Positions 43,544 to 52,942 of a stretch of DNA of 64,000 nt are shown here, piece after piece. The DNA is from Ktedonobacter sp. SOSP1-85. Lineage in GTDB: Bacteria > Chloroflexota > Ktedonobacteria > Ktedonobacterales > Ktedonobacteraceae. How positions within the stretch are numbered: position 1 is the stretch's first letter; the number at the start of each line of letters is the position of its first letter. Where the stretch lies: assembly GCF_016587415.1 (NCBI RefSeq), contig NZ_BNJI01000001.1, positions 5,929,501 through 5,993,500 on the forward strand, given 5' to 3'. The notes beneath the pieces were generated by a model, which was not told the DNA's origin, searched no databases, and worked only from the letters and a program-made list of their open reading frames with translations. The translations under genes were made by a program, and so were the position numbers.

Positions 43544-45022
43544 ATGAAACTGATGCACAATGATGATCCTCTTAAGGTATTAATTCTAGCGGCCGAAATT
43601 GTACCCTTCGTCAAGGTTGGAGGCCTGGCAGATGTCGTAGGCGCCCTACCCAAAGCCCTACAGGAGCTAGGACACGATGTACGCCTGGTCATGCCACGCT
43701 ATCGCCAGGTTGATCCCGAGCACTTTCACTTGCAGACTCTCATCTCCTCTATGCCCGTCCCCATGGGTTCCTATCAGGTTGAGGTGAATATCCTTCAAGG
43801 GACCATCGGCAACAATGTTCCCGTCTACATGGTCGATGCTCCCCGCTACTTCGAGCGCGAAAACCTTTATGGCTATACCGATGACGGCGAACGCTTTATT
43901 CTCTTCTGCCGCGCTGCCCTGGAAGCGGCCCGCGCTCTCAACTGGTCGCCCAATATCGTTCACTGCAACGATTGGCATACCGGGATTGTGCCTAACTGGA
44001 TGCATACACTCTACTATGGCGATCCCTTCTTTGAGCATACCGCGACCGTCTACACTATCCATAACCTGGCCTATCAGGGCATCTTTGGCTATCGCCTGCT
44101 CGAAGTCGCGGGTGTGGCCTCCAAGGGCTTCCTCTATCCCCAGATCTCCGAACTCGCCAATGTTGTGGATGTCATGGGGCGCGGTATCCTCTTTGCCGAC
44201 TCGATTACGACGGTGAGCGAGCGCTATGCCCAGGAAATTCTGACCCCGACCTTTGGCGAGCGCCTCGACCACCTGCTCCGCTCCCGTAAGGAGCGTGTCT
44301 TCGGTATTCTCAATGGCATCGATTACCAGGAGAATGATCCTAGCCACGATGCCCATATCCACACACCATTTGATATCAACTTACTCGATAAGCGTATCGA
44401 GAATAAGATTGCCCTGCAAGAACAGGCCCATCTCCCGGTGAACGCGGATATCCCGCTGCTGGCCATGATCTCGCGCCTCGCCGACCAGAAAGGTCTCGAT
44501 TTGATCTCCCAGATTGTGTATCCACTGCTGGACCAGGGTATTCAGCTTGTGGTCATGGGGATAGGTGATCAGCACTATCATGAGCTCTTCCAGACCCTTG
44601 CCGCGCGCTATCCTAACCAGGTTGCGATCTTCCTGACCTTCAATACTGAGACGGCGCAGCGCATCTATGCCGGTAGCGATATGTTCCTGATGCCCTCACG
44701 CTTCGAACCCTGCGGTCTGAACCAGATGATCGCCATGCGCTATGGTAGCGTCCCTATCGTCCGTAACGTTGGTGGCCTCGCCGATACCGTCCAGAACTAC
44801 GATCCCGCTAGCGATACCGGCAACGGCTTCCTCTTTAACGACTACGATCCCTGGCAGCTCTTCGCCGCCATCATGCGCGCCCTGACCGTCTATCGCTTCA
44901 AAGATGTCTGGCGTACGCTGCAAATTCGCGGTATGCAGGCGGACCACTCCTGGGGCGCCTCCGCCCGTCGCTACGTCGACATCTACCGCAACGCCCTCGC
45001 CTTCCACGACAGCGGCGAATAA
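43544..45022 (+). CDS. glgA: Glycogen synthase (GT5)
   Basis: GlgA extends alpha-1,4-glucan from ADP-glucose. The protein starts with the GT5 hallmark VLILAAEIVPFVKVGGLADV. It also has HCNDWHTGIVPNW, the catalytic C-terminal segment SRFEPCGLNQMIAMRYGSVP and RNVGGLADTV. With ATG 43544 it has 492 residues, the normal length. The upstream GTG 43487 lies inside the AAAGGAG region and is less likely, but no ideal ribosome site exists for 43544. No other glycogen gene is in the window. Confidence 0.93.
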   Translation: MKLMHNDDPLKVLILAAEIVPFVKVGGLADVVGALPKALQELGHDVRLVMPRYRQVDPEHFHLQTLISSMPVPMGSYQVEVNILQGTIGNNVPVYMVDAPRYFERENLYGYTDDGERFILFCRAALEAARALNWSPNIVHCNDWHTGIVPNWMHTLYYGDPFFEHTATVYTIHNLAYQGIFGYRLLEVAGVASKGFLYPQISELANVVDVMGRGILFADSITTVSERYAQEILTPTFGERLDHLLRSRKERVFGILNGIDYQENDPSHDAHIHTPFDINLLDKRIENKIALQEQAHLPVNADIPLLAMISRLADQKGLDLISQIVYPLLDQGIQLVVMGIGDQHYHELFQTLAARYPNQVAIFLTFNTETAQRIYAGSDMFLMPSRFEPCGLNQMIAMRYGSVPIVRNVGGLADTVQNYDPASDTGNGFLFNDYDPWQLFAAIMRALTVYRFKDVWRTLQIRGMQADHSWGASARRYVDIYRNALAFHDSGE

Positions 45023-45240
45023 GCTTCTCCAGGATACAACCAGGCTCATTGTCAGACACCTGCTCAGCACTTTCGCCCCGAGTAGGTGTCTCTCTCTTCC
45101 TCTGATAAGGACATTTACACAATATCTACTTCTCTCTCTGGATAAGCACAGCCTTCTCACCTTGATAAATACGCTCTCACAACCACTGTCTGCTATGCTC
45201 TGATGGAGATCCAAGCAATCGCTATTCCCTGGCGGGAGAA

Positions 45241-45273
45241 TCACCTGGAGGTGACCTTGTGTGTTCCAGGTGA
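45241..45273 (+). promoter_or_regulatory. Hairpin in the leader of the secreted-protein gene
   Basis: TCACCTGGA (45241-45249) pairs with TCCAGGTGA (45265-45273), 36 bp before the ATG. It could influence mRNA stability or be an operator. Confidence 0.35.
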
Positions 45274-45309
45274 GATCGTTCACATTACCAGATTAGGAGA
45301 AAGTAGAAT

Positions 45310-46938
45310 ATGCGGCATGTTTTGCCAAGGATGACAAAGCGTGGGTTACGGCTCCTCGTACTTTCAGCGTTCCTGATGGTTACGTTTGCCTTCCTTCCAC
45401 GCCCGGCGCACGCGGCGCAAACTTATTTCAGCGATGGTTTTGAGAGTGGGAATACGAGCAAATGGACGTTCAATAACAGCGATCAAAATGGTCAGTCCAC
45501 GGTACAGTCCCAGGTGACCCATACTGGATCATATGCCCTGGCCTTGACCAATACCTTTAACCCCGGACAGATCAGCTATGTCTATACCGCCCTCTCCAGC
45601 GCTCGCACGAGTGCCTATACCCGCTTCTATGTCCGCTACTCCACGTTTGACGGACTCTCCAGCGGCACCGAACTGGCGATTGGACGCAATAACAATGACC
45701 GGAGCGTCTGGGGCGTCGACTTCGACCGCGATATTCATGGCCTGGATGTCTACTTCTGGGATGGTCAAGGCAACCTGCATAGCTTTATAAGTCCTTCCAA
45801 CATCTTTAAGGTCAATACCTGGTATTGTGTCGAGGTTTATGTCAACTCAGTGACCAGCGGACACGGAGAGGTCTGGGTCAATGGCTCCTCTATTGGTTCG
45901 GTTGATGCTGATCTCTCGAATGCCAATCCCTATGCGCGCCTGATGTTCTTCGACAAAATAGCGACCACCACCTATATTGACGATGTTGTGGTTGCCGATA
46001 CCTATAATGGCCCGACCAACGCGGGGCCCGATGTCAACTTTGCCCCTAGCAGCGTTGACTTCAACGAACAGGGCGTCAATAGCACCGCCTCACGTACCGT
46101 AACCTTCTCAAATACTGGCGCCTCCGCGCTCGGCATTAATAGTATCGGCGTCACTGGTACGAATGCTAGTGACTTTTCCCAAACGAACACCTGTGGCAGT
46201 TCGCTTGCCAGCGGCGCTTCCTGTGATATCACGGTCAGCTTTACGCCACCTGTAGCCGGTGATCGTAGCGCCTCTCTTGCCATTGCCACCAGTGCCAGTG
46301 TGACCCCCTATTCCATTCCTCTCAACGGTACGGGCGTGACGCAGGTATCCTACTTCCAGGATGATTTTGAGACCGGCAATTTCACCAAGTGGACATTTAC
46401 TAATGCCGATAGCACAGGACAGGCAAGTGTACAGACGACGGTGGCGCATGGAGGTACGCACGCGGCGGCCTTTATCAATAGCGCCAATCAGTATAGCTAC
46501 ATTTATACAACCATGCCCTCAGGCCCGGTGACCCAAAGCTATACCCGTCTCTACTTCCGCATCAGTGATCTCTCTATCGGAACCGATATCGCGCTTGGAC
46601 GCAATAACAATGGCAACAATGCCTGGGAGATTGTCTATAACGCCAATGCCAAGGCGCTTGATACCTTCATCTGGGGTAATGGAGGACAGGTCTATACCCT
46701 CTCCTCGCCCGCCAATGGTATTCAAGCCGATACCTGGTATAGCGTTGAGATTGGTCTGAACCAGGCTACGAGCGGCCACGCGGAACTCTGGTTGAATGGC
46801 ACCTCTGCCGGGTCAATCAATAACGACCTCTCGACGACAAATCCTTTCTCACGCTTGATGATTCTGAATTCTTCGACCAACCACCTCTATGTCGACGATA
46901 TCAATGTCAGCGCCAGCTACAACGGTCCCATCAACTAA
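45310..46938 (+). CDS. Secreted protein with two LamG-like units and a choice-of-anchor D domain
   Basis: The 542-residue product has a Sec signal peptide (basic start, LRLLVLSAFLMVTFAFL, cleavage after AHA near residue 36). Two related jelly-roll units follow, at about 38-235 (FSDGFESGNTSKWTF) and 347-540 (FQDDFETGNFTKWTF). Between them lies an immunoglobulin-like choice-of-anchor D domain (NFAPSSVDFNEQGVNSTAS). Such folds bind glycans or mediate surface contacts. No catalytic residues are evident. AGGAG precedes the ATG. Confidence 0.8.
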   Translation: MRHVLPRMTKRGLRLLVLSAFLMVTFAFLPRPAHAAQTYFSDGFESGNTSKWTFNNSDQNGQSTVQSQVTHTGSYALALTNTFNPGQISYVYTALSSARTSAYTRFYVRYSTFDGLSSGTELAIGRNNNDRSVWGVDFDRDIHGLDVYFWDGQGNLHSFISPSNIFKVNTWYCVEVYVNSVTSGHGEVWVNGSSIGSVDADLSNANPYARLMFFDKIATTTYIDDVVVADTYNGPTNAGPDVNFAPSSVDFNEQGVNSTASRTVTFSNTGASALGINSIGVTGTNASDFSQTNTCGSSLASGASCDITVSFTPPVAGDRSASLAIATSASVTPYSIPLNGTGVTQVSYFQDDFETGNFTKWTFTNADSTGQASVQTTVAHGGTHAAAFINSANQYSYIYTTMPSGPVTQSYTRLYFRISDLSIGTDIALGRNNNGNNAWEIVYNANAKALDTFIWGNGGQVYTLSSPANGIQADTWYSVEIGLNQATSGHAELWLNGTSAGSINNDLSTTNPFSRLMILNSSTNHLYVDDINVSASYNGPIN

Positions 46939-46947
46939 CTATCTCGC

Positions 46948-47049
46948 TTGTAGGGTCCATCCTAGCATGGACTCCGAGGCCCGCAGGCTGATACCCTGAC
47001 GCTGGGGAGGCCGCTTCACTCGAAGTCCAAGCCAGCTTGGACCCTACAA
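46948..47049 (+). repeat. TTGTAGGGTCCA element, 102 bp
   Basis: Twelve-bp arms (46948-46959 and 47038-47049) bound an element with inner GGAC/GTCC pairing and a GCCCGCAGGC tip. It follows the secreted-protein gene. Confidence 0.7.
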
Positions 47050-47223
47050 TACCCGATTCGTATAATATCTCCATGTTTCTACGCACTACTCCAGGTCCTC
47101 CCATGATTGACATGTGATACGCGTATGTCTATACTTGAGAGCAGAAGAAATGAGTATAGCATAGGTACGGGATGAGCTATTCCCCACCTCTATGCGCTGT
47201 GGTGTCGGTTGGAGGAATGGTCC

Positions 47224-48060
47224 GTGGAATGGACGAGTGTGGCACTTGAGGAGCGGGAGCAGGAGGCGCGGTGGGCACACAGGCGTACTCAACTCAAACA
47301 GCACTATGAGACCCTGCCCCTTGATGAGCAGGCAGGCAATCAGCAGGAATATCTCTTCTGGCAACGAGTGGAGGCGGTGGAAACCCCCCTTGAAGCTCTG
47401 GTGCGCTGTGTGCGTGCCTGTGCCTCACCCTCGCAAACGAGCAAACAGCGCCGCCTGATCGAGGTCATTATCAGGCGCACACAGTATGAGAACGAGGCCT
47501 GGGCGCGTGGCGTCCTCTCCCATCTCGCGCTCCACGAGGACGAGCGGCGCATGCTGAACGCCGATCTCTGCGCCGATCTGTACGAAGCCATTGTGCGCGC
47601 GCTGCTCGACCCCGAGCGCCGCTTCTGGGAGGAGCACTTTCACCACTGCCTGCGCTATGAACGCCAGCACATCTTTCGTGCCTTTATGATGCGCGAGGGA
47701 CGCTGGCGCGACCGTGACGTCGAGCGTGGCTCGCGTATTCCACGCGCGGTCCTGCAAAGCCTGGAGCGCCCGGTCCTCCTCGACAACGGCGAGGAGGCGC
47801 AGATCGAAGTCGAAGATGCTCGCGCCGAACATATGTTGCGCTCGGTCGAGACCAGTGCTCTGCTCAGTCTGGTACAGATGTTGCCTCGCCACCTGCGCAT
47901 GATCCTGCTGCTCCTCTTCTGGCAGGAGCAGACCGAGCGAGAGGTCGCATGCACCCTTGGCATTACTGACCGTACCGTGCGCAATCGTAAGCGCCAGGCC
48001 CTGGAACAACTACGTCTTTTGTTACAACAGGAGGAGGAGGTTCTTAGAGATGGAGCATGA
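47224..48060 (+). CDS. Sigma-70-like transcription factor
   Basis: The 278-residue protein ends in a helix-turn-helix like sigma region 4: LPRHLRMILLLLFWQEQTER followed by EVACTLGITDRTVRNRKRQA. The middle part (FHHCLRYERQHIFRAFMMRE) is compatible with a diverged region 2. It may act as an alternative sigma factor. GTG 47224 is chosen for the GGAGG eight bases upstream. Its stop overlaps the next gene by 11 bp, indicating coupling with a possible regulator partner. Confidence 0.65.
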   Translation: MEWTSVALEEREQEARWAHRRTQLKQHYETLPLDEQAGNQQEYLFWQRVEAVETPLEALVRCVRACASPSQTSKQRRLIEVIIRRTQYENEAWARGVLSHLALHEDERRMLNADLCADLYEAIVRALLDPERRFWEEHFHHCLRYERQHIFRAFMMREGRWRDRDVERGSRIPRAVLQSLERPVLLDNGEEAQIEVEDARAEHMLRSVETSALLSLVQMLPRHLRMILLLLFWQEQTEREVACTLGITDRTVRNRKRQALEQLRLLLQQEEEVLRDGA

Positions 48061-48676
48061 ACGCGAAGAAATTATGCGCATTACCGCGCGCTATGCCGAG
48101 GAAGCCCAGAAGGGCAGGTCGCCCTCACTCTCTGCCTATCTCGCGCGCTACCCTCAGTATCGTGAGGAACTGCTCGATTTTATCAGCTACTACCAGGCCT
48201 TTGAGGCCCCTTTGCCCATGAATACCTCATTGGCCTCGCTCTCAGAGATCTCGCGCGAAGCCCTTGAGCGCGCCTACACTTCCCAGGCTCAGTTATCTAC
48301 CCAGGATGTCGCCGTGCGCAGCCTCTTCGAGAGCCATCAGCAGCAGCCTGTCACACCGCGCCAACTCGCCGACGTACTTGAATTGAGCGAAGATATTGTT
48401 CAGTTACTGGAGCGGCGTGCCTTGCTTCCGGAGAGCATTCCTGCTACTCTATCTCAGTGCCTGGCAGGCGTGCTTGGATATTTACCTGCGGCCATTGAAG
48501 CCTTCTTTGCCAGCCGTGAGCCGTCCAACACCTTTTCTCGCCCAGGCCTGAAGGTCGCCGAGCCGCGTGGCCCCTATGGTGAGAATCAGGAATCGCTCAC
48601 ATTTGCCCAGGCCGTTGCCGCTAGCGCGCATCTCTCACCAGAACGCAAAGCTGCCTGGCTTGAACGCTTAGCTTAG
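48050..48676 (+). CDS. Hypothetical partner of the sigma-like factor
   Basis: The 208-residue protein begins MEHEREEIMRITARYAEEAQ and has the helical motif SLSAYLARYPQYREELLDFI, similar to pieces next to Ser/Thr kinases and sigma factors in other phyla. The middle part (TPRQLADVLELSEDIVQLLE) looks like a DNA-binding or protein-contact helix pair. No membrane segment is visible. GGAGG lies before ATG 48050. The 11-bp overlap with the sigma-like gene suggests it modulates that factor, an inference from arrangement. Confidence 0.65.
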   Translation: MEHEREEIMRITARYAEEAQKGRSPSLSAYLARYPQYREELLDFISYYQAFEAPLPMNTSLASLSEISREALERAYTSQAQLSTQDVAVRSLFESHQQQPVTPRQLADVLELSEDIVQLLERRALLPESIPATLSQCLAGVLGYLPAAIEAFFASREPSNTFSRPGLKVAEPRGPYGENQESLTFAQAVAASAHLSPERKAAWLERLA

Positions 48677-48733
48677 AGTAGCAGCGTCGGCCAACTGCTT
48701 ACCGCTGTAACCTGTCACTTTGAGGTCTCTTGT

Positions 48734-49990
48734 ATGCTGCAAAACCAGGTCGTGTATCTTGATTGCTATGATGGCATTACTGCCCCTCTGCTCCTGGGGG
48801 CGCTCTTTGAAATGGGGCTTGATCTGAACGTGCTCAAAAAAGCCATGGACGCGCTCCCGTTGCCGGATCATACTATTACCTCGCAGAAGCAGTACACCCC
48901 GGTAAGAGGCAGCAGTGCCACGCTTACCCTCACCACGCCAGAGACGCTCTCTCCCTGGAAACTGGCGGAAACTCCTGTACTGCTCCCACCTGGAATGCTC
49001 AAAGAGCCTGTGCGCCAACATGTGCTCTCTATGGTGCAGCGTATCGCGGAGGCTACAGGCAGGGTACGCAACATTTCCGTCAAGGACGTTCAACTCCCTG
49101 ACATGACGCCCTTGCTCTGGTTTATCGCTGTGACGCTCGGTCTCGATATGCTGAACCTGCACACACTCTATGCTTCTCCACTTCCCATGCCTTCTGGTAC
49201 TCAGCAGGGGCCACAGGGACATAAACCTTTGCTGCTCCCTGAAACTCTGGAGCTTCTAGCTGGGACCGGAGCGACCTGGCGTCCTACCACCATTGGCCGT
49301 GAACTCATTACCCTCGAAGGTGCCGCCCTCCTGGCCGAACTGGCTAGCTTTGAGCCAGTTAATTTCAGTATGACCCAGGTCGCCTATGGTTGCGTTCCAG
49401 GAAATAACGCCAGCGACGGTGGTCAATCCCTGCGCCTCTGCCTTGGCAATCTGTCTCCCTCATCTAGGAGAGCTCCTCAGCCTGCGCCTTCTCTTGTTCA
49501 AACCACCCAGGGGCAGGCCGAGGCAGAGACCGATTGGGTAACAGTGCTCGAAACTAATATCGATAATATGAGCGGTGAATTGCTGGGCGGCCTGCTCGAT
49601 CACCTGCTAGAGCTGGGCGCACTCGATGTGAGCTACACTCCCATGCAGATGAAGAAGAATCGACCCGCTACGCTCATTCGCGTCATCGCCCCGCCCGAAC
49701 TCGGCGAACAGCTTGCCATGAGTCTCCTGCGCGAGACCACCACCCTCGGCGTGCGCTTCCAGCATATGCAGCGCCTCAAGGCCCGGCGCGAGCCGCGCAC
49801 CATCCAGACCAGCTTTGGCCCCATGCTTGTAAAGGTCAAATACCTTGGCGAGCAGCTCATCAGTGCCTCTCCCGAATATGAGGAATGCGCCCGCGTCGCT
49901 CGCGAGCGCAACATCCCGCTCGCCGATGTCTATGAGGTTGCACGCAGTGCGGTGCAAACGCTTATAATAGGTAGTAGAAAAAAAGTATGA
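48734..49990 (+). CDS. LarC-like (DUF111) protein
   Basis: The 418-residue protein resembles LarC, the nickel-inserting cyclometallase of the nickel-pincer cofactor pathway. The C-terminal part is clear (LETNIDNMSGELLGGLLDHL, MQMKKNRPATLIRVI). At the N-terminus the usual GISGDM reads GITAPLL (VYLDCYDGITAPLLLGAL) and the usual NIDDM is NIDNM, so metal-site acidic residues seem lost. No larA, larB or larE is nearby. Function may be altered. ATG 48734 has GAGG upstream. Confidence 0.75.
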   Translation: MLQNQVVYLDCYDGITAPLLLGALFEMGLDLNVLKKAMDALPLPDHTITSQKQYTPVRGSSATLTLTTPETLSPWKLAETPVLLPPGMLKEPVRQHVLSMVQRIAEATGRVRNISVKDVQLPDMTPLLWFIAVTLGLDMLNLHTLYASPLPMPSGTQQGPQGHKPLLLPETLELLAGTGATWRPTTIGRELITLEGAALLAELASFEPVNFSMTQVAYGCVPGNNASDGGQSLRLCLGNLSPSSRRAPQPAPSLVQTTQGQAEAETDWVTVLETNIDNMSGELLGGLLDHLLELGALDVSYTPMQMKKNRPATLIRVIAPPELGEQLAMSLLRETTTLGVRFQHMQRLKARREPRTIQTSFGPMLVKVKYLGEQLISASPEYEECARVARERNIPLADVYEVARSAVQTLIIGSRKKV

Positions 49991-50053
49991 ACGTAAAAGA
50001 CTCCATTCTGTAATGGAACCTCAACAAGAACTAAAGTAAGAAGGGGTACTTCT

Positions 50054-50611
50054 ATGGATTTTGTTGATTGGCGCAAAGTGCCTGATAGAGAGAAGAAGCA
50101 GGCCGAGCAGCTTCGAGGCAACAGCGGTCGTCTCGGGGGCCGCATGTATCGCGACTACATCGAAGAGATGATCCACGAAGCGCAGCAGCGCGGCGAATTT
50201 GATAACCTTCCAGGTGTGGGGAAGCCTCTCAATCTCGATGACAACCCCTATGCTGGAGACAAAAATCTGGCCTATCGCCTGCTCAAGAATAACAACGAGC
50301 TGCCGCCCGAAGTAGCCCTCGTCCAGGAGATTGAGAAGCAGCGTGAGCAACTGGCGAAAAAGCTTGAACCTATCACCAACCGCTATCGCGAACTACAGGC
50401 ACGCCGTCTCCCGCCCAGCCGCCAGGAAAAACGTATCTTCAACGAAAGCCGGGCAAAGGTAGCCGCTGACTACGAGGAGGCCCTGCGCAAACTCAACAAG
50501 CGCATCCTCACTCTCAATATCAGCGTTCCCACCGCTATGCACCAGCCCCTTATCCAGGTCGAGAAACTCCTCAACGAGTTCAACACCACCTGCCCACCCT
50601 TCGACCTCTAA
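50054..50611 (+). CDS. DUF1992 (DnaJC28-like) protein
   Basis: The 185-residue protein carries the DUF1992 domain (YRDYIEEMIHEAQQRGEFDN, then LPGVGKPLNLDDNPYAGD) found in bacterial DnaJ-homologue-associated proteins. There is no J domain. The C-terminal half is a charged coiled coil. Function is unknown. AGAAGGGGTA precedes ATG 50054. Confidence 0.88.
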   Translation: MDFVDWRKVPDREKKQAEQLRGNSGRLGGRMYRDYIEEMIHEAQQRGEFDNLPGVGKPLNLDDNPYAGDKNLAYRLLKNNNELPPEVALVQEIEKQREQLAKKLEPITNRYRELQARRLPPSRQEKRIFNESRAKVAADYEEALRKLNKRILTLNISVPTAMHQPLIQVEKLLNEFNTTCPPFDL

Positions 50612-50675
50612 TTAATGAGCTAGCTGGATAACGAGGCGGACGCGGAATCGCTCACATATCTTGTTCGATAAAAAC

Positions 50676-50754
50676 TGCGCTACTGACCGTACGCGCCTAC
50701 GCGTCTGGGGCAATATATAGGCACCCAGCGTAGGCGCGTACGGTCAGTAGCGCA
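50676..50754. repeat. Inverted repeat of the GTACGC family
   Basis: Perfect 27-nt arms (50676-50702 and 50728-50754) with the core TACGCGCCTACGC enclose a 25-nt loop. It lies between the convergent genes ending at 50611 and 50762. Confidence 0.75.
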
Positions 50755-50761
50755 TCTCCCC

Positions 50762-51052
50762 TTACTCCTGCGACATGCCGCGGTAGGCCCTACCAATCCA
50801 GAGACATAGAAGCACAATGAGGCCCAGCCCGCAGAACCATTGGAGCAAGCCGCTCCAGGGAAGCCACACGAACAGCACCAGGCTTCCTTGAAAAAGCAGG
50901 AGTGCCAGCGCGAGGAGAGCAATAGCGCGTGCTCCGTTAACCGTCTTCACCAGTTGCCAGGAGCGCGATAAGCCTTTGCCGCGCGTGACAATGGCAAGCA
51001 CAAGTACATAGACCATAAAAAGCGCGATTATTATCCCCAGTAGTGGATTCAT
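50762..51052 (-). CDS. Small membrane protein
   Basis: The 96-residue protein has three hydrophobic helices (LLGIIIALFMVYVLVLAIV, ALLALALLLFQGSLVLFVWL, LIVLLCLWIG) joined by short basic loops. I do not recognise the family. ATG 51052 has GGAG upstream. It is downstream of another small membrane protein gene on the same strand, 74 bp apart. Confidence 0.65.
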   Translation of the reverse strand: MNPLLGIIIALFMVYVLVLAIVTRGKGLSRSWQLVKTVNGARAIALLALALLLFQGSLVLFVWLPWSGLLQWFCGLGLIVLLCLWIGRAYRGMSQE

Positions 51053-51126
51053 TCTTGCATTTTCTCCAGCCTGCGAGCAGGGTGTGATTGGTCGATAGCG
51101 ACGACTATTTGCTTGAATAGAGCTTA

Positions 51127-51405
51127 TTAGTGAGAAAGCTTTGCCGCAGTATACTGCGCCAGCTCCGCCGTGGTGTTGGCGCTATTCAGATCATGTTGAT
51201 GCACGAACTGGTTTTGCAGGTTGCGTTCCTCTAGCGACATTTTTCTACGTCTCAATTTGATCAAGAAGAGAACTAGCAAGCCAAGAGTGGGTACAAGCAA
51301 GGCACCGATAAGCGCTGCATTCCCATTGCCAATTGGGATCATGCTGCCAATAATAGCGCCAATGAGGAGTCCCAGCAAAATAACCGCAGCTTCAATGTAC
51401 TTCAT
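51127..51405 (-). CDS. Small membrane protein
   Basis: The 92-residue protein has two N-terminal membrane helices (AAVILLGLLIGAIIGSMIP; AALIGALLVPTLGLLVLFLI), then a basic RRRK and a polar C-terminal helix facing inside. GGAGGGT before ATG 51405 gives a strong ribosome site. No family is recognised. Confidence 0.65.
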   Translation of the reverse strand: MKYIEAAVILLGLLIGAIIGSMIPIGNGNAALIGALLVPTLGLLVLFLIKLRRRKMSLEERNLQNQFVHQHDLNSANTTAELAQYTAAKLSH

Positions 51406-51507
51406 ATACCCTCCAGAGACTATTCGTAATCGCTCACATTTATTTTTCCTGTATATTTATGACAACGCATGAGGATAGCCAATAACAAATAGAACTGCTA
51501 ATAGTGC

Positions 51508-52122
51508 TTATGCATCCTCATCGTCCTGGGTGAAGGGATCTAATTCTTGTCCCAGATAATAGAAGAAAGGAGGGAGGTGTTTCATTGGGACGAGCTCTTT
51601 TTCATAGATTTTATACTCACCAACGGTACCAATTGCATAGAAGCTCTTCCCATCTTTGTTTGCTTCGACAGTATAGAAGCTCGTTCCTCCCTCATCATTA
51701 TCAAGGGTGAATTGATCTTTTAACAAAAGGTCCTGGTAGCCATCTCTTCTGAGCCGCTCAAAAAACTCCTGCTTTGCTTCTGGGGTCGATTCACTCACAT
51801 AGTTTTCCTGGTGTGAGAGGGTGAATTGTATATACCATCCTGCATAGCAATAGATTAACTCCTCATGGGTGAAACTGGTCCAATTTTCCCAATCAATCGC
51901 GATAAAGCTCCATGTGATTGGTCCTGTGAAGCCGATTCCCTTTACACCATTACTCATTTCATATTGAACGAGGAAGATTTTTGTGAAACCTACACTCGGC
52001 CATTGAACCTCATTTTCATAGATGACGTGTGCTTCCGTTGGTCTTTCTCCAAATTCCATCGGGTGAGCTAACCAGTCAGCCATCTCATCTACTGCCCATT
52101 GCTGGTCTTTGTGTTCAGACAT
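51508..52122 (-). CDS. Hypothetical protein
   Basis: I do not recognise this 204-residue, acidic soluble protein. It starts MSEHKDQQWAVDEMADWLAH and is rich in aromatic residues (FIAIDWENWTSFTHEELIYC, FFYYLGQELDPF). CAGGAG lies seven bases before ATG 52122, which decides the start. Base composition is more AT-rich than in the core genes, as in the following accessory region. Confidence 0.6.
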   Translation of the reverse strand: MSEHKDQQWAVDEMADWLAHPMEFGERPTEAHVIYENEVQWPSVGFTKIFLVQYEMSNGVKGIGFTGPITWSFIAIDWENWTSFTHEELIYCYAGWYIQFTLSHQENYVSESTPEAKQEFFERLRRDGYQDLLLKDQFTLDNDEGGTSFYTVEANKDGKSFYAIGTVGEYKIYEKELVPMKHLPPFFYYLGQELDPFTQDDEDA

Positions 52123-52301
52123 ATTATATCTCCTGAAAAGCAAAATACTATTAAAAGCCTCAAACATTCAGTACTTTGTACATGGGTTATTTTCGACGCT
52201 TTGGATCAAGATAGAGGCAGAAAAATACTGCGCTGATAATGAAATCGAGGATGCTGCCACATATAGGATTAGAACTTATGTATATGTTTGTGGCGAAGAT
52301 G

Positions 52302-52682
52302 TTAATCACATTGATAAGTCCAAAGATGAGGAAGTAGGAAGGTCGAAAAGAGATACCATTTGGAAGATTTTGCCATAGAAATCACCTCATATGATGGGTT
52401 TGATGCAACTTTGAAGGCCAGCTTATCTCTTTGAATCTGGGGATTGTTCTTCTTTTTCCTTTCAAGAATACCTTTGATGTATAGTTCTAATGCTCCGCCT
52501 CCCAATATGAGTGCAACACCTATCATAGCGATAAGTACTCTCAGGCCAGCGGAAGAAGGTGGTAAGCGTGTCAAGTCTATCCCACTTGCCGGGTCAATGG
52601 GAGCAGTGAAAAGGAACAAGCCAATAGTAGCTATGAATAGGCAAGAACGTGGATGGCAGATGGTCTTTTGTACCATATCCAA
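52302..52682 (-). CDS. Possible membrane protein
   Basis: The 126-residue frame has two hydrophobic stretches (CLFIATIGLFLFTAP; VLIAMIGVALILGGGALEL), then a basic ERKKKNNPQ and a hydrophobic end. The start (TTG 52682 or ATG 52676) overlaps the frame at 52631 by 52 bp, so the two could be one frameshifted gene. No family is recognised. Confidence 0.35.
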   Translation of the reverse strand: MDMVQKTICHPRSCLFIATIGLFLFTAPIDPASGIDLTRLPPSSAGLRVLIAMIGVALILGGGALELYIKGILERKKKNNPQIQRDKLAFKVASNPSYEVISMAKSSKWYLFSTFLLPHLWTYQCD

Positions 52683-52834
52683 CGTTTTTCCTGGAGTCGA
52701 TGAGATCGGATTTCTTGATAAGTCGAGATGCTTGCATGGACGAGGTTAAGAACGCAGGGAAATAGGACTAATGCAATAATTAGGCTCATAAATAGTAAGC
52801 TGCTTTCCACAAATGTGACTGGTTGACTGAGCAT
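52631..52834 (-). CDS. Possible small membrane protein
   Basis: The 67-residue frame starts with a good GAGGG site and one membrane helix (LLFMSLIIALVLFPCVLNL). It runs into the frame at 52302 and may be its true N-terminal part if a frameshift separates them. Confidence 0.3.
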   Translation of the reverse strand: MLSQPVTFVESSLLFMSLIIALVLFPCVLNLVHASISTYQEIRSHRLQEKRWIWYKRPSAIHVLAYS

Positions 52835-52942
52835 TGTGCCCTCGCAAATACCATATTTACCTACTCAAACGTTTGGTTAGCTCAAGTATACAATGCCTTT
52901 TCTTAGGTTTGTGGTTGTGAGAGATGGAAATTTTTAATGAAG

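Noticed and set aside
52109-52378. 89-residue plus-strand frame
   Set aside because: It is antisense to better-supported minus-strand frames and lacks a start site.
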